Assembly (NCBI GenBank): GCA_964602655.1
Contig: CAZRSF010000013.1
Location: forward strand, 31,447 to 95,446
DNA: 64,000 bases
Source of the DNA: Moduliflexus sp964602655
GTDB taxonomy: Bacteria > Moduliflexota > Moduliflexia > Moduliflexales > Moduliflexaceae
Direction: 5' to 3'
Shown: piece after piece, positions 8,602-17,396 of the stretch
Layout of the letters: each line of letters begins with the position of its first letter
How positions within the stretch are numbered: the first letter of the stretch is position 1
Translations under genes and position numbers: made by a program
The notes under the pieces: generated by a model
The model's input: the letters and a program-made list of their open reading frames with translations, nothing else
Databases searched by the model: none
Told to the model about the DNA's origin: nothing

Positions 8602-9768
8602 CTATTCGACATCAGGGTTGATTTGATTCGGAAGGCCAAACGCTTTTTGACTGCCGGAGCCACATAAATTCCCTTGCGTGGAAAATGTCGAGCGCGCAAC
8701 TGCCGAACCAGCGGAGGTATGCACGACATAACGCGATTCCCAAACGCATTCGGCGCTGACATACGGGCAACTGCCGCAGGGGTTGACTTCGTTCATCCAC
8801 TCTCGCACTAAGGCGGTTTGCCCTGGCGCAACGCTCGCCACGCCATCCGGCGCAAACCCGCCGCTCCGTCCGGACACACAGCTTCCCGCAGGTTTATCTT
8901 TGATCAAGACGACTTCATATTCAATCGTTCCAAGCAGAATTTCGGCAGCGGTATTATTTTTAACTGTCAGTTGATTCACGACAGACGCGCCGCAACTCGT
9001 CTGCACAGCGGGAGTTTTCGTCACCTGCGCGATCACATTTTTGGTCTGATCATCAACCGAACCCCACGAACTTCCGTCATTCTCATTGCCGCCGCCGCTG
9101 CCCAACGCGATTGCCGCGCCTGCCGCAGCCCCGGCGCCAAGTCCAAGCCCGACCAACGTTTTTTTGCCGAATCCGCCTGATTTTTTGGCGATTTTTACCG
9201 AATGTTCTGTTTCGGCAGATTCATCGGTCAGCAATGCGATCTCCTCGGCATTTTCGAGCAATGACGGCGTATCGGATGCCATATCCCAGATCACATTATT
9301 TCCGCCAAAGCCAATCTCAGAGGATAGCGTTTCCTCGGCAAGCACGATAATCTCTTGCGATGTCTGCGCTTGCCGATATTGCGGGCAAGACTTTTCTTCG
9401 TCAACCGGCGCGGAAAAGCGTTCGGTTTTCACAGCCCGCCCGCTATCGTCCAACACGAGCAGCAAATAATCAATGATGGTTGTGTCAGGCTTCGGAGATG
9501 GCAACACGGCCAGATATTTCCCGGAAACCTCCACCGGAAGGCGCATAAAGTAATACGCATCCGTCTGCGACGATTTGAAATAGACGCGCACCTCAGCAGG
9601 CGGCGCAGGCGCAAGCGCTTCGAACGCAATCGCGACCGGCGATCCTTCAACAGCGCATAATAACGGCGTATGCCGAATCTGAACGGCGGTTTCCGCTCTC
9701 AGCGCTACGGGGACGATTGAGATAAGTCCGACAAGCATTCCGACAACATAATATTTCAGGCGTTTCAT
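8602..9768 (-). CDS. Exported protein with Gly/Ala-rich central segment
   Basis: The start at 9768 is chosen because GGAGGATACAC directly precedes this ATG; it gives 388 residues. A signal peptide (MKRLKYYVVGMLVGLISIV to LRAE) is followed by a beta-rich domain (about 25-130). Next is an acidic stretch, then a Lys-flanked Gly/Ala hydrophobic segment (KKTLVGLGLGAGAAAGAAIAL, about 205-228) running into GSGGG. The C-terminal domain of about 150 residues holds seven or more cysteines, which suggests disulfides. The family is not recognised. The Gly/Ala segment could be a membrane-spanning or glycine-zipper helix. It lies in the same direction as, and just upstream of, the CBM9-like gene. Confidence 0.65.
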   Translation of the reverse strand: MKRLKYYVVGMLVGLISIVPVALRAETAVQIRHTPLLCAVEGSPVAIAFEALAPAPPAEVRVYFKSSQTDAYYFMRLPVEVSGKYLAVLPSPKPDTTIIDYLLLVLDDSGRAVKTERFSAPVDEEKSCPQYRQAQTSQEIIVLAEETLSSEIGFGGNNVIWDMASDTPSLLENAEEIALLTDESAETEHSVKIAKKSGGFGKKTLVGLGLGAGAAAGAAIALGSGGGNENDGSSWGSVDDQTKNVIAQVTKTPAVQTSCGASVVNQLTVKNNTAAEILLGTIEYEVVLIKDKPAGSCVSGRSGGFAPDGVASVAPGQTALVREWMNEVNPCGSCPYVSAECVWESRYVVHTSAGSAVARSTFSTQGNLCGSGSQKAFGLPNQINPDVE

Positions 9769-10060
9769 GTGTATCCTCCACATTTCAGGCCGGACAGGCT
9801 GAAAAATTCGTAGGCGTCTCCACGAATTCGCTTGATCTCGGCAAAAATTTCTACCACTATTGAGAAATCAATCAATTTCTTCTTGACGAAGTTTTGCGAG
9901 GCTATCAATCAGAACCTACGAAATTTAATCAAGAAGAAAGTGTCACAGAAACAGAAAGCGCGTGAAGGTCGCAAGTTCGAAGAAAAAAATCATTCTTTCT
10001 CAGATTTTCTCCTTTACAATAGCGCGCGCAAGAGATAGGCGACAATTCAGGAGGAATATT

Positions 10061-10807
10061 ATGAAATTATACCGATGGCTCTGTGTATCCGGGATGGTGT
10101 TATGCGTCGGCTGCGGTCCGACGGTTCAGGAACAACGCCAAAAAGCCGAGGCCAATTACAAAATCGGCGAAGCTGAAATGAGGTCAGGCAATTATTCGGA
10201 AGCGATCAAATTTCTGAAAGATGCCCAGAAAGACAATCCGAATGACGCCAAAATTTATAACGCGCTCGGCTGTATTTATATTGAATACCACCAATATGAC
10301 GAGGCGATCTCAATGTTTGAGAGAACTATCCGACTTGATCCGAACCTGCCGGATGCGCATAATTCGCTTGGCACGGTGTACGCAAGACTTGAGCGATGGG
10401 ATCAAGCGATTGCCGAATTCAATAAGGCGTTAAACGACCCTTTGTATCAAACTCCTGAATTAGCCCACTATAACTTAGGATTGGCACTGATGGAAAAAGG
10501 CGACCATATCAATGCGGTCAAAGAATTCCATTCCACCATCGAAATCCGACCGAATTTCGGCCAGGCGTTGAATCAATACGGCATTGCACTGTACCGGATG
10601 AATCGGAACCAGGAAGCAATCAAACGCTTCAAACAGGCGATTGACGTGTCTCCTGATTTTATCGATCCGTATGTCAATCTTGGATTGGTGTATATGAAAC
10701 AGGGCAAACGCGACGACGCTATTGCGCAGTTCAAGTCCGTGCTTGGTCGCTCGACTGACGAAAAAATACGATCAGAAACAGAACGTTATCTGGAAATGTT
10801 GGAATAG
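10061..10807 (+). CDS. TPR outer-membrane lipoprotein (PilF/PilW or AlgK-like)
   Basis: The ATG at 10061 has AGGAGGA seven bases upstream and gives a 248-residue lipoprotein. The signal peptide ends in the lipobox LCVGC (Cys18). Six or so tetratricopeptide repeats follow, with typical pattern residues such as NAKIYNALGCIYIEYHQYDEAI and YVNLGLVYMKQGKRDDAI. TPR lipoproteins of this size act as pilotins for type IV pilus secretins (PilF/PilW) or as scaffolds in polysaccharide secretion (AlgK). The gene is two bases upstream of the large TPR gene and shares its operon. That favours partnership with the downstream TPR protein and barrel over a role with pilQ, which lies 18 kb away. Confidence 0.75.
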   Translation: MKLYRWLCVSGMVLCVGCGPTVQEQRQKAEANYKIGEAEMRSGNYSEAIKFLKDAQKDNPNDAKIYNALGCIYIEYHQYDEAISMFERTIRLDPNLPDAHNSLGTVYARLERWDQAIAEFNKALNDPLYQTPELAHYNLGLALMEKGDHINAVKEFHSTIEIRPNFGQALNQYGIALYRMNRNQEAIKRFKQAIDVSPDFIDPYVNLGLVYMKQGKRDDAIAQFKSVLGRSTDEKIRSETERYLEMLE

Positions 10808-10809
10808 TT

Positions 10810-13800
10810 ATGACACGAAAAGGAACGATCCGGTTACATCCGCTATGCTGCCTGGTTGCTGGATTGCTGCTGACAACCGCGCTGGTGATGAACGCTTTCG
10901 CAGCGAATACGGAAGAAGATGCCTATACCATTGCCGTTGGTTTATATAATGATGGCTTGATAGACCTCGCACGCGACCAGTTTCAGCAATTTCTCACGCA
11001 ATTTCCCCAGAGTCCTCAGTCGCCGTTCGTCCAGTTTTTGTTAGGGGAATGCGACTATCGCCAGAAAAAATACGATTCCGCGATTCAGCAATATCAACGC
11101 GGGCTGACAGATTATCCTGGCAACATTTACAGCGATCAGATGCTATATAAAACCGGACGCGCGTATTTTCTCTTGAAGAACTATTCTGCCACCCAAACAG
11201 TTTTCCAGGAATTCATTACGGGGCATCCGCAGAGCAAGCAGCTTCCTGATGCCTACTACTGGTTAGGCGAAGCGTATTTTCAGCGCGGAAAATATGAAGA
11301 CGCGGCAGCGATGTATGCGGAAATCATGACGAAATTTCCGACCTATTCGTTGCTCGATTACGCCTACTACTCTTCCGGTTGGTGCTTTCTCAACCTTCAG
11401 CGCTACCCTGAAGCGTTAGCGCAATTCCGGCGCGTCCTGGCCGACTTTCCTGACAGCGATGTGATTCCGTCCGCGCGGATGAATATTGCCCGTACACTCT
11501 TTCTTTCAGGCCAATATCAGGAAGCGTCGCAAGCATACGCCGAACTTCTCGATACCGGTACGGCAGAAAATGCGCAAGAAGCCGCGTTCTGGCTGGCAGA
11601 AAGTTTCTTTTATCTCAAAGACTATCCGCAGGCGATAACGTATTATCAACGCTTTCTGGACGATCCTTTGCCAAAAGAATACGCTGATAATGCCGCATAC
11701 GGATTGGCATGGAGCCTGCTGTACGCCAATCGAAATCAAGACGCGATCACCCAATTTCAGGCATTTTTGGAACACTATCCGAGCAGCGATCTTGTTCCGT
11801 CTGCGCTTTCGCAGGCCGGAACGCTGTTACTGCAACAGCAGCAAATCGCTGAGGGAACGCGCATGTTCGAAGAATATCTCCGCCGTTATCCCGACACCGC
11901 CGAGAGCGACGACGTCCGCTTCCGGCTTGGCGAAGCGTATTTCGATCAGGCCGATTATGAGAAGGCGCGCGCGCAATTTTCAGCGATTCTTGCCCGCCAG
12001 AATCCGCAGTATGCCGCATCAGCCGCGTTTATGCTCGGCGATTGCTTCTACACGGAGGCGCAATATCAAGAGGCCGCTCAATACTATGAACAGGCGGTCG
12101 CTTTGGCACAGCAGGGAATTGATAGCTCGGCTGCCAACCCCGAACGTCAGCAGGATGCGCGTAAAATCCTTCAGGACGGACATTTTCGTCTTGGTCTCAG
12201 CGCAATTCATCTCCAGGATTACGCCAAAACGATTGCCACGCTTTCACCGCTGCTCAATGAACAACCGCCGCTGCCGTATCTCGATCAGGTCTTATTTTGG
12301 CTGGCTGAAGCGTCGTTCCGACAGAAGCAGTACGCCGACGCCATCAATCATTATCAACAGGTCTTGCAGCGTTTTCCCGATAGTTCGCTTCATACGGAAT
12401 CGCTCAATGGCCTGGCGTGGTGTTACTACAATCAGAGCAACTGGACAGAAGCAGCCAACGCGTTTACGCAGGTATATGAAAACGATCCGCAGGGAGATTT
12501 CGCGTTAGACGCGTTATTTCAGGCTGGCGAAAGCTTGATGAACGCGGAGGATTATGCCGGAGCAGAAGCGTTATATCAGCGCATCCAGCAGACACATCCG
12601 AATAGCGAGTTGGCGTATCAAGCGCAATTACGACTTGGGCAGGCCTATTATCAGCGCGGAGAGCTTGACAAAGCGATTGCTCTGCTTCGACAGCCGTTAG
12701 CGAATCTGCCTGAAGACACCACTGTTTCAGCCCAATTAAGCATAGATGCCCACACGCTGTTAGGTATTGCCTACATCAAAAAGCAGAATTTTCCGGCAGC
12801 CATCGAGCAATTCGACGCCGCGCTCGCCAGCTCTGACGATCCGGTAAAAATATCCCGGCTTCTCAGCTATTTGGCTGATGCGTCCTATCAGGCAGGCGAA
12901 TATCAAACGGCGCAAGCGGCATATACCCGAATTCTCGACGAATTTCCTTCCTCGGATGAGGCGTTTGATGCGCGGTATGGCCGCCTGCTAACGCGCCTGC
13001 AACTTGGAGAATTCGACTTGTATGTCACAGAATCGGAACAATTTCTCCACGCAGCACAGGCCGTCAATCATCCTCATACGCCGGACGCGCTCTATCAATT
13101 GGGCGAATACTATGTGACACAGCAGCAATACGATCAGGCCATTGTGTTATTCCGGCGGTTTCTCGATACCTATCCGACACATGAATTAGCGGCGGCCAGC
13201 CGATATGGCATCGGCTGGTGTTATACCAAACAAGACGCGCTTCCCCAGGCGACTGCCGAATTCCAAGCGTTGCTGACCCGATTTCCGCAAAGTAAATATG
13301 CCCCGGACGCGCTCTATGCTATCGCCACATCTCAATTGAAAGAAAAGCGGTACGCCGAGGCGATTGCCTCATATAATACGATCCTTCAAGAATATCAGGA
13401 TTACGCGCTGAATGACCGCGTGTTGCTGAATCTTGCGACAGCGATGGTGAATACGGGCGATACGGCCACTGCGATCCAAAAATTGCAAGAATCGCTGCAA
13501 CGTTACCCGAATCAATCCAATATCGGAGAAACGTATTTGACGCTGGGCTATGCCTTTGCCCGTCAACGAAATTGCGCGCAGGCCGTTCCGATGTTCGGAC
13601 AGGTCGTCGCCAGCGCCAAATCGTCGTTGGCCGCCGAAGCCCAGTTTCGTATCGGCGAATGTTATGCCGAATTGCAGGAACGAGACAAAGCGATTATGGA
13701 TTATATGAAAGTCGTGTATCTCTATCCGGATCAAGTATCCTGGGTGACAAACGCGCAATATAAAGCCGCGTTGATTTATGAGGAACTCGGCAAAGAAGAG

Positions 13801-13917
13801 GATGCGCTCACGCTGTATCAAAAAATTCTTGAGACGAGTCAGGATGCCGATCTCATCGAAAAAGCCCGTCAGCGGATGCTGGCTTTGCGCCGGGAATTAC
13901 CAGAGACAACGGAATGA
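10810..13917 (+). CDS. Large periplasmic TPR-superhelix protein
   Basis: The 1035-residue protein has an N-terminal signal (hydrophobic LVAGLLLTTALVMNAFAA, cleavage near residue 32). The rest is built of about 25 tetratricopeptide-like repeats with the YbgF/CpoB flavour. Recurring motifs are ALYQLGEYYVTQQQYDQAI, FQ.FL..YP.S and AYYWLGEAYFQRGKY. It has no enzymatic motif. It should form an elongated solenoid in the periplasm. It begins two bases after the TPR lipoprotein gene and overlaps the beta-barrel gene by ATGA, so the three products are likely made in fixed proportion and may form one envelope-spanning assembly. Confidence 0.75.
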   Translation: MTRKGTIRLHPLCCLVAGLLLTTALVMNAFAANTEEDAYTIAVGLYNDGLIDLARDQFQQFLTQFPQSPQSPFVQFLLGECDYRQKKYDSAIQQYQRGLTDYPGNIYSDQMLYKTGRAYFLLKNYSATQTVFQEFITGHPQSKQLPDAYYWLGEAYFQRGKYEDAAAMYAEIMTKFPTYSLLDYAYYSSGWCFLNLQRYPEALAQFRRVLADFPDSDVIPSARMNIARTLFLSGQYQEASQAYAELLDTGTAENAQEAAFWLAESFFYLKDYPQAITYYQRFLDDPLPKEYADNAAYGLAWSLLYANRNQDAITQFQAFLEHYPSSDLVPSALSQAGTLLLQQQQIAEGTRMFEEYLRRYPDTAESDDVRFRLGEAYFDQADYEKARAQFSAILARQNPQYAASAAFMLGDCFYTEAQYQEAAQYYEQAVALAQQGIDSSAANPERQQDARKILQDGHFRLGLSAIHLQDYAKTIATLSPLLNEQPPLPYLDQVLFWLAEASFRQKQYADAINHYQQVLQRFPDSSLHTESLNGLAWCYYNQSNWTEAANAFTQVYENDPQGDFALDALFQAGESLMNAEDYAGAEALYQRIQQTHPNSELAYQAQLRLGQAYYQRGELDKAIALLRQPLANLPEDTTVSAQLSIDAHTLLGIAYIKKQNFPAAIEQFDAALASSDDPVKISRLLSYLADASYQAGEYQTAQAAYTRILDEFPSSDEAFDARYGRLLTRLQLGEFDLYVTESEQFLHAAQAVNHPHTPDALYQLGEYYVTQQQYDQAIVLFRRFLDTYPTHELAAASRYGIGWCYTKQDALPQATAEFQALLTRFPQSKYAPDALYAIATSQLKEKRYAEAIASYNTILQEYQDYALNDRVLLNLATAMVNTGDTATAIQKLQESLQRYPNQSNIGETYLTLGYAFARQRNCAQAVPMFGQVVASAKSSLAAEAQFRIGECYAELQERDKAIMDYMKVVYLYPDQVSWVTNAQYKAALIYEELGKEEDALTLYQKILETSQDADLIEKARQRMLALRRELPETTE

Positions 13918-15626
13918 AGGCCATTCTGCGTGGGATGCTTCTCTTTACAGCGTATTGGACTCTCTTCTACGCTTTCATCGAGCCATGTCAGGCGGCATCG
14001 AATGTGTTGCAGCGTCGTTTTGGCGCGCCCTATTCTTCTGACATTCCATTCCTCGCGTTTCCCCGTCATCAATATGCTAACTCCGATATTTCTTCTGACA
14101 ACGCAGCCTCTGCCCAAAAAATTTTGTATGTTCCTGGCGGCATCATGCGCGGATCGTTTACGTCATCCGTGCCTCAAAAAATTCGCCCCACGCTTTCCCG
14201 CGCAGTAAGCCGCAGGAAATTGCGCCCGGAAGACCGCCCCCCAAAAGGCAATACCGGCATTACTCTCGATTTGGATGCCGGTTATGGCAATGGCGGTACG
14301 TTTATCAGCCGCCTCCAGCACGGCACGCAATTCAAAGGCGCGCATTATACGCTGTCAGGACATGTGGAATACACAGAAGGCTCGATACACCCCCAGCAAG
14401 AACAGGTGCTTACCGGCGAGGGATCGTTTGATGTCGATCTATCAAAACGCAGCGAGCTTCGCCTGAACGGATCGTATTTTTTCAGTGACCGCGAATTACC
14501 GCAATTTTCAGATCAATCGAGGCAAAAAAAATCTGCGATTCAGGCAGTGGCGCACTTGCGCGTGAATCCGACGGCTGAAAGCCCGATGACGTTCACGTTC
14601 GGCTGGGAGCATAACACGTTTGCCGATTATACTGGCCAGGAATTTTTCGCCAATCGTTATCGCAGCGCTCTGGTCGCGAAATATTTGTGGGGACGAAACG
14701 ACACCGTCACACTTCAAGGTTCAGGCATCATTGAACATGTGAATGAAGACGAACAGAATTCGGAAATGACCGTCATCGCCGATACCACGCTCATCAACAC
14801 GTTCGTCTGGCGCGATACGCTCGTCATTGAAGTCGGCGGTCGTTTTGCCTATTTTCATACCGCTGAACACAACGACACAATCTCCCTGCTCGCCCCTCTT
14901 GCAAAACTTCGCGTTCGTTTAGGGGAAACAACCACGCTGTATGCCACATATCAACCGGCGCTGGTGACACCGCTTTTTTCAGACTTATACATCAACACGC
15001 TGTATGCCTCGGTCAATTCGAATTTGTACGCCGAAACCATGCGTCATGCCATCGAATTCGGCATTCAGCAGCGATTCGGGAAGGCGGTCGCTTCGAATAT
15101 CGCCGCGTTTTATCAAGAACGAGAACATCCGATTGCGTTGTCTGATGAGAATCTTGACTATCTGTTAAGCTATACGCAAGGAGAGACGGCGCAAATGTTC
15201 GGCATGAAAGTCGGCGTACAAATTCATTTTCTCGAGCAGTTCGTTCATGCGCTGTCATACACGTATGCTGATTATGGCGTGGTTTCGCCTTCCGAAGAAG
15301 ACGCATATACCGACGTCCTCCCGTATCAGCCACATCACTCTATTCAGGCCAATTTGTCGTGGCTCGCGCCGCAAGGCTTTGAAATGGATATCTCCGGAAT
15401 GTATATCAGCGCGCAATATCGAAACTGGCAGAACGCCGATGCGAGAATCGGCGGACGGTTTCTGGTGAATATATCGTTCTCGCAGATGATTACGGAATGG
15501 GCGCAAGTGTACGCGCGAGTCAGAAACCTTACAGATACGGCAGGTTATGAAATCAGTCCCATCCTGGATAATGCAGAGGTGACTTCCTCGCGTATGCTGT
15601 TAGGCGGAATTCGGCTGCGATTTTAA
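13914..15626 (+). CDS. Outer-membrane beta-barrel, TonB-receptor-like without plug
   Basis: The 570-residue protein has a signal peptide (to about residue 28) and a soluble linker to about 115. A long run of amphipathic beta strands extends to a C-terminal Phe (GGIRLRF), the BAM recognition pattern. The last 150 residues resemble the end of TonB-dependent receptors (HALSYTYADYG, AQVYARVRNLTDTAGYE). The N-terminal plug domain and a TonB box are not seen, and the protein is shorter than normal receptors. It is translationally coupled (ATGA) to the large TPR gene. A passive or gated export pore served by the TPR proteins is my inference. Confidence 0.7.
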   Translation: MKAILRGMLLFTAYWTLFYAFIEPCQAASNVLQRRFGAPYSSDIPFLAFPRHQYANSDISSDNAASAQKILYVPGGIMRGSFTSSVPQKIRPTLSRAVSRRKLRPEDRPPKGNTGITLDLDAGYGNGGTFISRLQHGTQFKGAHYTLSGHVEYTEGSIHPQQEQVLTGEGSFDVDLSKRSELRLNGSYFFSDRELPQFSDQSRQKKSAIQAVAHLRVNPTAESPMTFTFGWEHNTFADYTGQEFFANRYRSALVAKYLWGRNDTVTLQGSGIIEHVNEDEQNSEMTVIADTTLINTFVWRDTLVIEVGGRFAYFHTAEHNDTISLLAPLAKLRVRLGETTTLYATYQPALVTPLFSDLYINTLYASVNSNLYAETMRHAIEFGIQQRFGKAVASNIAAFYQEREHPIALSDENLDYLLSYTQGETAQMFGMKVGVQIHFLEQFVHALSYTYADYGVVSPSEEDAYTDVLPYQPHHSIQANLSWLAPQGFEMDISGMYISAQYRNWQNADARIGGRFLVNISFSQMITEWAQVYARVRNLTDTAGYEISPILDNAEVTSSRMLLGGIRLRF

Positions 15627-15634
15627 GAAGAGAA

Positions 15635-15661
15635 GTCGTCGCCTGCAAAGCAGACGACGAC
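15635..15661. terminator. Hairpin between convergent genes
   Basis: Arms GTCGTCGCCTGC and GCAGACGACGAC pair with one G-U or A-C position around AAA. The element lies nine bases after the barrel gene stop and 13 before the end of the opposite TPR gene. It is a likely bidirectional terminator, although a T-run is missing. Confidence 0.55.
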
Positions 15662-15674
15662 GTATTGTGAACGA

Positions 15675-16439
15675 TTAGTAATTTTTCGGGAAGGAATTGT
15701 CGTTGCTATACCCATACGGGGAGACAGGCGCAGTCGGATAGGTCGAATAACATGAACTGCCGCCGTCCCATGAAGGAGTCGTCGGGTACATCGGTTGCTG
15801 CTGCTGATAGCATGGATTCTGATTCTGGTACTGATAGCCTCCACCCAGGCCGCACCGATTTCTCCAGCGCCAGGCTTTTTGCGCCGATTCCGATCTCGGA
15901 TAGTACGACAGGAGCATATTCAACGCCTGACATCCGGCGGCTTGCTGGTTCATCGAAAAGTAGCATAACGCTGTTTTCAGCAATGAATCCGGCACCTTAT
16001 TCGCGCGAGGATACTGGGCAGGGATTTGCTGAAAATACGCCAACGCTACGCTATATTGCCGCATAGCATAATAGCATTCGCCAGTCCAATACAGTGCGTT
16101 ATCCGCTAAACTCGATTGCGGATAATACTGCATAAAGGCTTGAAAGACCTGAATCGCCTCATAATACCGCCGCGCTTTAACTAATTGCAGGCCTTGTTGA
16201 TAAAAGCACTGCGGATTTTGTCCATAATTCTGGACGGCTGGCTGACACGGCGTAAAGGTCGGCACAGGCGTCAAATACTGCTGCGGCGAATATGGTTGTT
16301 CATATATTTGCGGCTGCATCGGCTGTTGATACTGCATCGGCTGCTGATAATAGTATTGAGCAAATGCCGATGTTCCGGCAAACACCATCATACCAACCAC
16401 AACTGCCATCATCACATACATTCTTGCATTTTTCATCAT
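15675..16439 (-). CDS. Exported Tyr/Gln/Pro-rich TPR protein (CpoB/YbgF-like)
   Basis: The 254-residue protein starts at 16439, with AAGGAG six bases upstream. A signal peptide ends at SAFAQ (about residue 27). Residues 28-75 are a low-complexity Tyr, Gln and Pro segment. Residues 78-205 hold three TPR-like units of the Tol-Pal YbgF type (ALYWTGECYYAMRQYSVALAYFQ). The tail is again rich in Gln, Tyr and Pro. YbgF/CpoB proteins link outer-membrane constriction to peptidoglycan synthesis, but no tol or pal gene is nearby. It shares repeat style with the large TPR protein at 10810, although it is convergent with that operon. A promoter is proposed at 16511-16538. Confidence 0.7.
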   Translation of the reverse strand: MMKNARMYVMMAVVVGMMVFAGTSAFAQYYYQQPMQYQQPMQPQIYEQPYSPQQYLTPVPTFTPCQPAVQNYGQNPQCFYQQGLQLVKARRYYEAIQVFQAFMQYYPQSSLADNALYWTGECYYAMRQYSVALAYFQQIPAQYPRANKVPDSLLKTALCYFSMNQQAAGCQALNMLLSYYPRSESAQKAWRWRNRCGLGGGYQYQNQNPCYQQQQPMYPTTPSWDGGSSCYSTYPTAPVSPYGYSNDNSFPKNY

Positions 16440-16808
16440 GGAAAGCTCCTTTCTTCTTTCTAACTTAGAGAAACAACGAACAACAGATACGACATCCTCA
16501 CAGTCAAGAGAATATATCTATTTTCAGAAGAATGTCAATAAAAATTTCTACTCCTAAATAAAACTCTGCGACATTCTGCGCGAACAAGGGCAATTTCTTC
16601 AACAACTCGCACTGACGCGGATGATTGTGGCAATTTCGCAGAAAAAAAGTTGACGAAAGCCATATTCTTCGACTGTTTGGCGAGCACGATGTTAGACGAC
16701 GCGGGAATTACAGCAACTTTAACATAGAAACGACAGGATGATTCAGTCGTAACGCTTGAACAGGGCATGACAGCGATACGATATGAATACGACTGACAAC
16801 AAACTCGT
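16440..16808. other. Divergent intergenic region
   Basis: This 369-base stretch separates the divergent genes ending or starting at 16439 (minus) and 16809 (plus). It contains the minus promoter proposed at 16511-16538. The rest shows no convincing gene; the open frame on the minus strand at 16535-16768 lacks any recognisable protein character. No ribosome site or promoter for the plus-strand gene is obvious. Confidence 0.5.
16511..16538 (-). promoter_or_regulatory. Putative sigma-70 type promoter for the 15675-16439 gene
   Basis: On the minus strand TTGACA (complement of 16533-16538) is followed after 16 bases by TATATT (complement of 16511-16516), five of six matches to the -10 consensus. 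The start codon lies about 70 bases downstream. The spacer begins TTCTTCTGAAAA, nearly the same as the spacer of the putative trxA promoter at 36486-36514. Confidence 0.5.
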
Positions 16809-17009
16809 ATGGCCTTGCAATTCGGACAGATTATCAGTCAATTAGCGCAAGTCAATATTGCTCTTTGGCATGAAGAGGATAAGGCGCGTTCCCATGACGA
16901 TCAGGCGGTGGCTCAGGCGAAACGCCGCATAGATCAGTTGAATCAGCAACGGAACGATTTGATCGAAACAATTGATGAGATCGCCATCACGCTTTCGACG
17001 CAACAATAA
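16809..17009 (+). CDS. Small DUF4254-like protein
   Basis: The 66-residue, all-helical protein carries the pattern of the DUF4254 family. These are NIALWHEEDKAR (residues 16-27) and, thirty residues later, a basic helix with QLNQQRNDLIETIDEI. DUF4254 proteins are short and of unknown biochemical role, and commonly lie among lipopolysaccharide or capsule glycosyltransferase genes. No strong Shine-Dalgarno sequence precedes the ATG at 16809. It is followed 80 bases later by a similar small gene. No glycosyltransferase is adjacent here. Confidence 0.6.
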   Translation: MALQFGQIISQLAQVNIALWHEEDKARSHDDQAVAQAKRRIDQLNQQRNDLIETIDEIAITLSTQQ

Positions 17010-17089
17010 GGCAGAATTCGCACGGAGGATTCAGTCCACCTCTTGCCCTTCCTGGAGGGGAATCAGCGGAAGGACGAAATCAAGTTATC

Positions 17090-17371
17090 ATGGCAGAAAC
17101 GCTGGGAAGTTTAACCGATAAAATTACCATTCTTGAACTGAAACGCTATTATATGCAGCGGCAAACCGAACGAGACGACGCCAGCGATGCGCACCGACAG
17201 CAATGCCGCGAAAAACTTGCGGTGTTGACAGAGCAACGCGACGATTTGATTCTGGAGATCAATCAACTGTTCGAGGCCGTCATAACGGGGGAAAAACGGC
17301 TGAAAGTCTATCGCCAATTCAAAATGTATAATGATCCTACCTATCGAATTCCGCGCCCGGAACGAACGTAA
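17090..17371 (+). CDS. Small helical protein related to the DUF4254/DUF6165 group
   Basis: The 93-residue protein begins ETLGSLTDKITILELKRYYMQ and has a central LAVLTEQRDDLILEINQLFEA segment. Both align by eye with the neighbouring DUF4254-like protein (ALWHEED region and QRNDLIETIDEI). The C-terminus is KRLKVYRQFKMYND. The pair therefore looks paralogous. GGAAGGA lies about 16 bases upstream of the ATG, which is rather far. It is convergent with the NtrC-type regulator, whose stop is 25 bases away. Function unknown; related genes usually occur beside LPS genes. Confidence 0.55.
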   Translation: MAETLGSLTDKITILELKRYYMQRQTERDDASDAHRQQCREKLAVLTEQRDDLILEINQLFEAVITGEKRLKVYRQFKMYNDPTYRIPRPERT

Positions 17372-17396
17372 CAGGCTGCGCGTCGGCGGCTTCCGT

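Noticed and set aside
13914..15626. A standard TonB-dependent siderophore or vitamin receptor
   Set aside because: The plug domain and TonB box are missing, the protein is short, and the operon contains TPR proteins instead of transport genes.
16535..16768. Minus-strand open frame of 77 residues in the gap before 16809
   Set aside because: No ribosome site, odd composition and overlap with a good promoter for the 15675-16439 gene.
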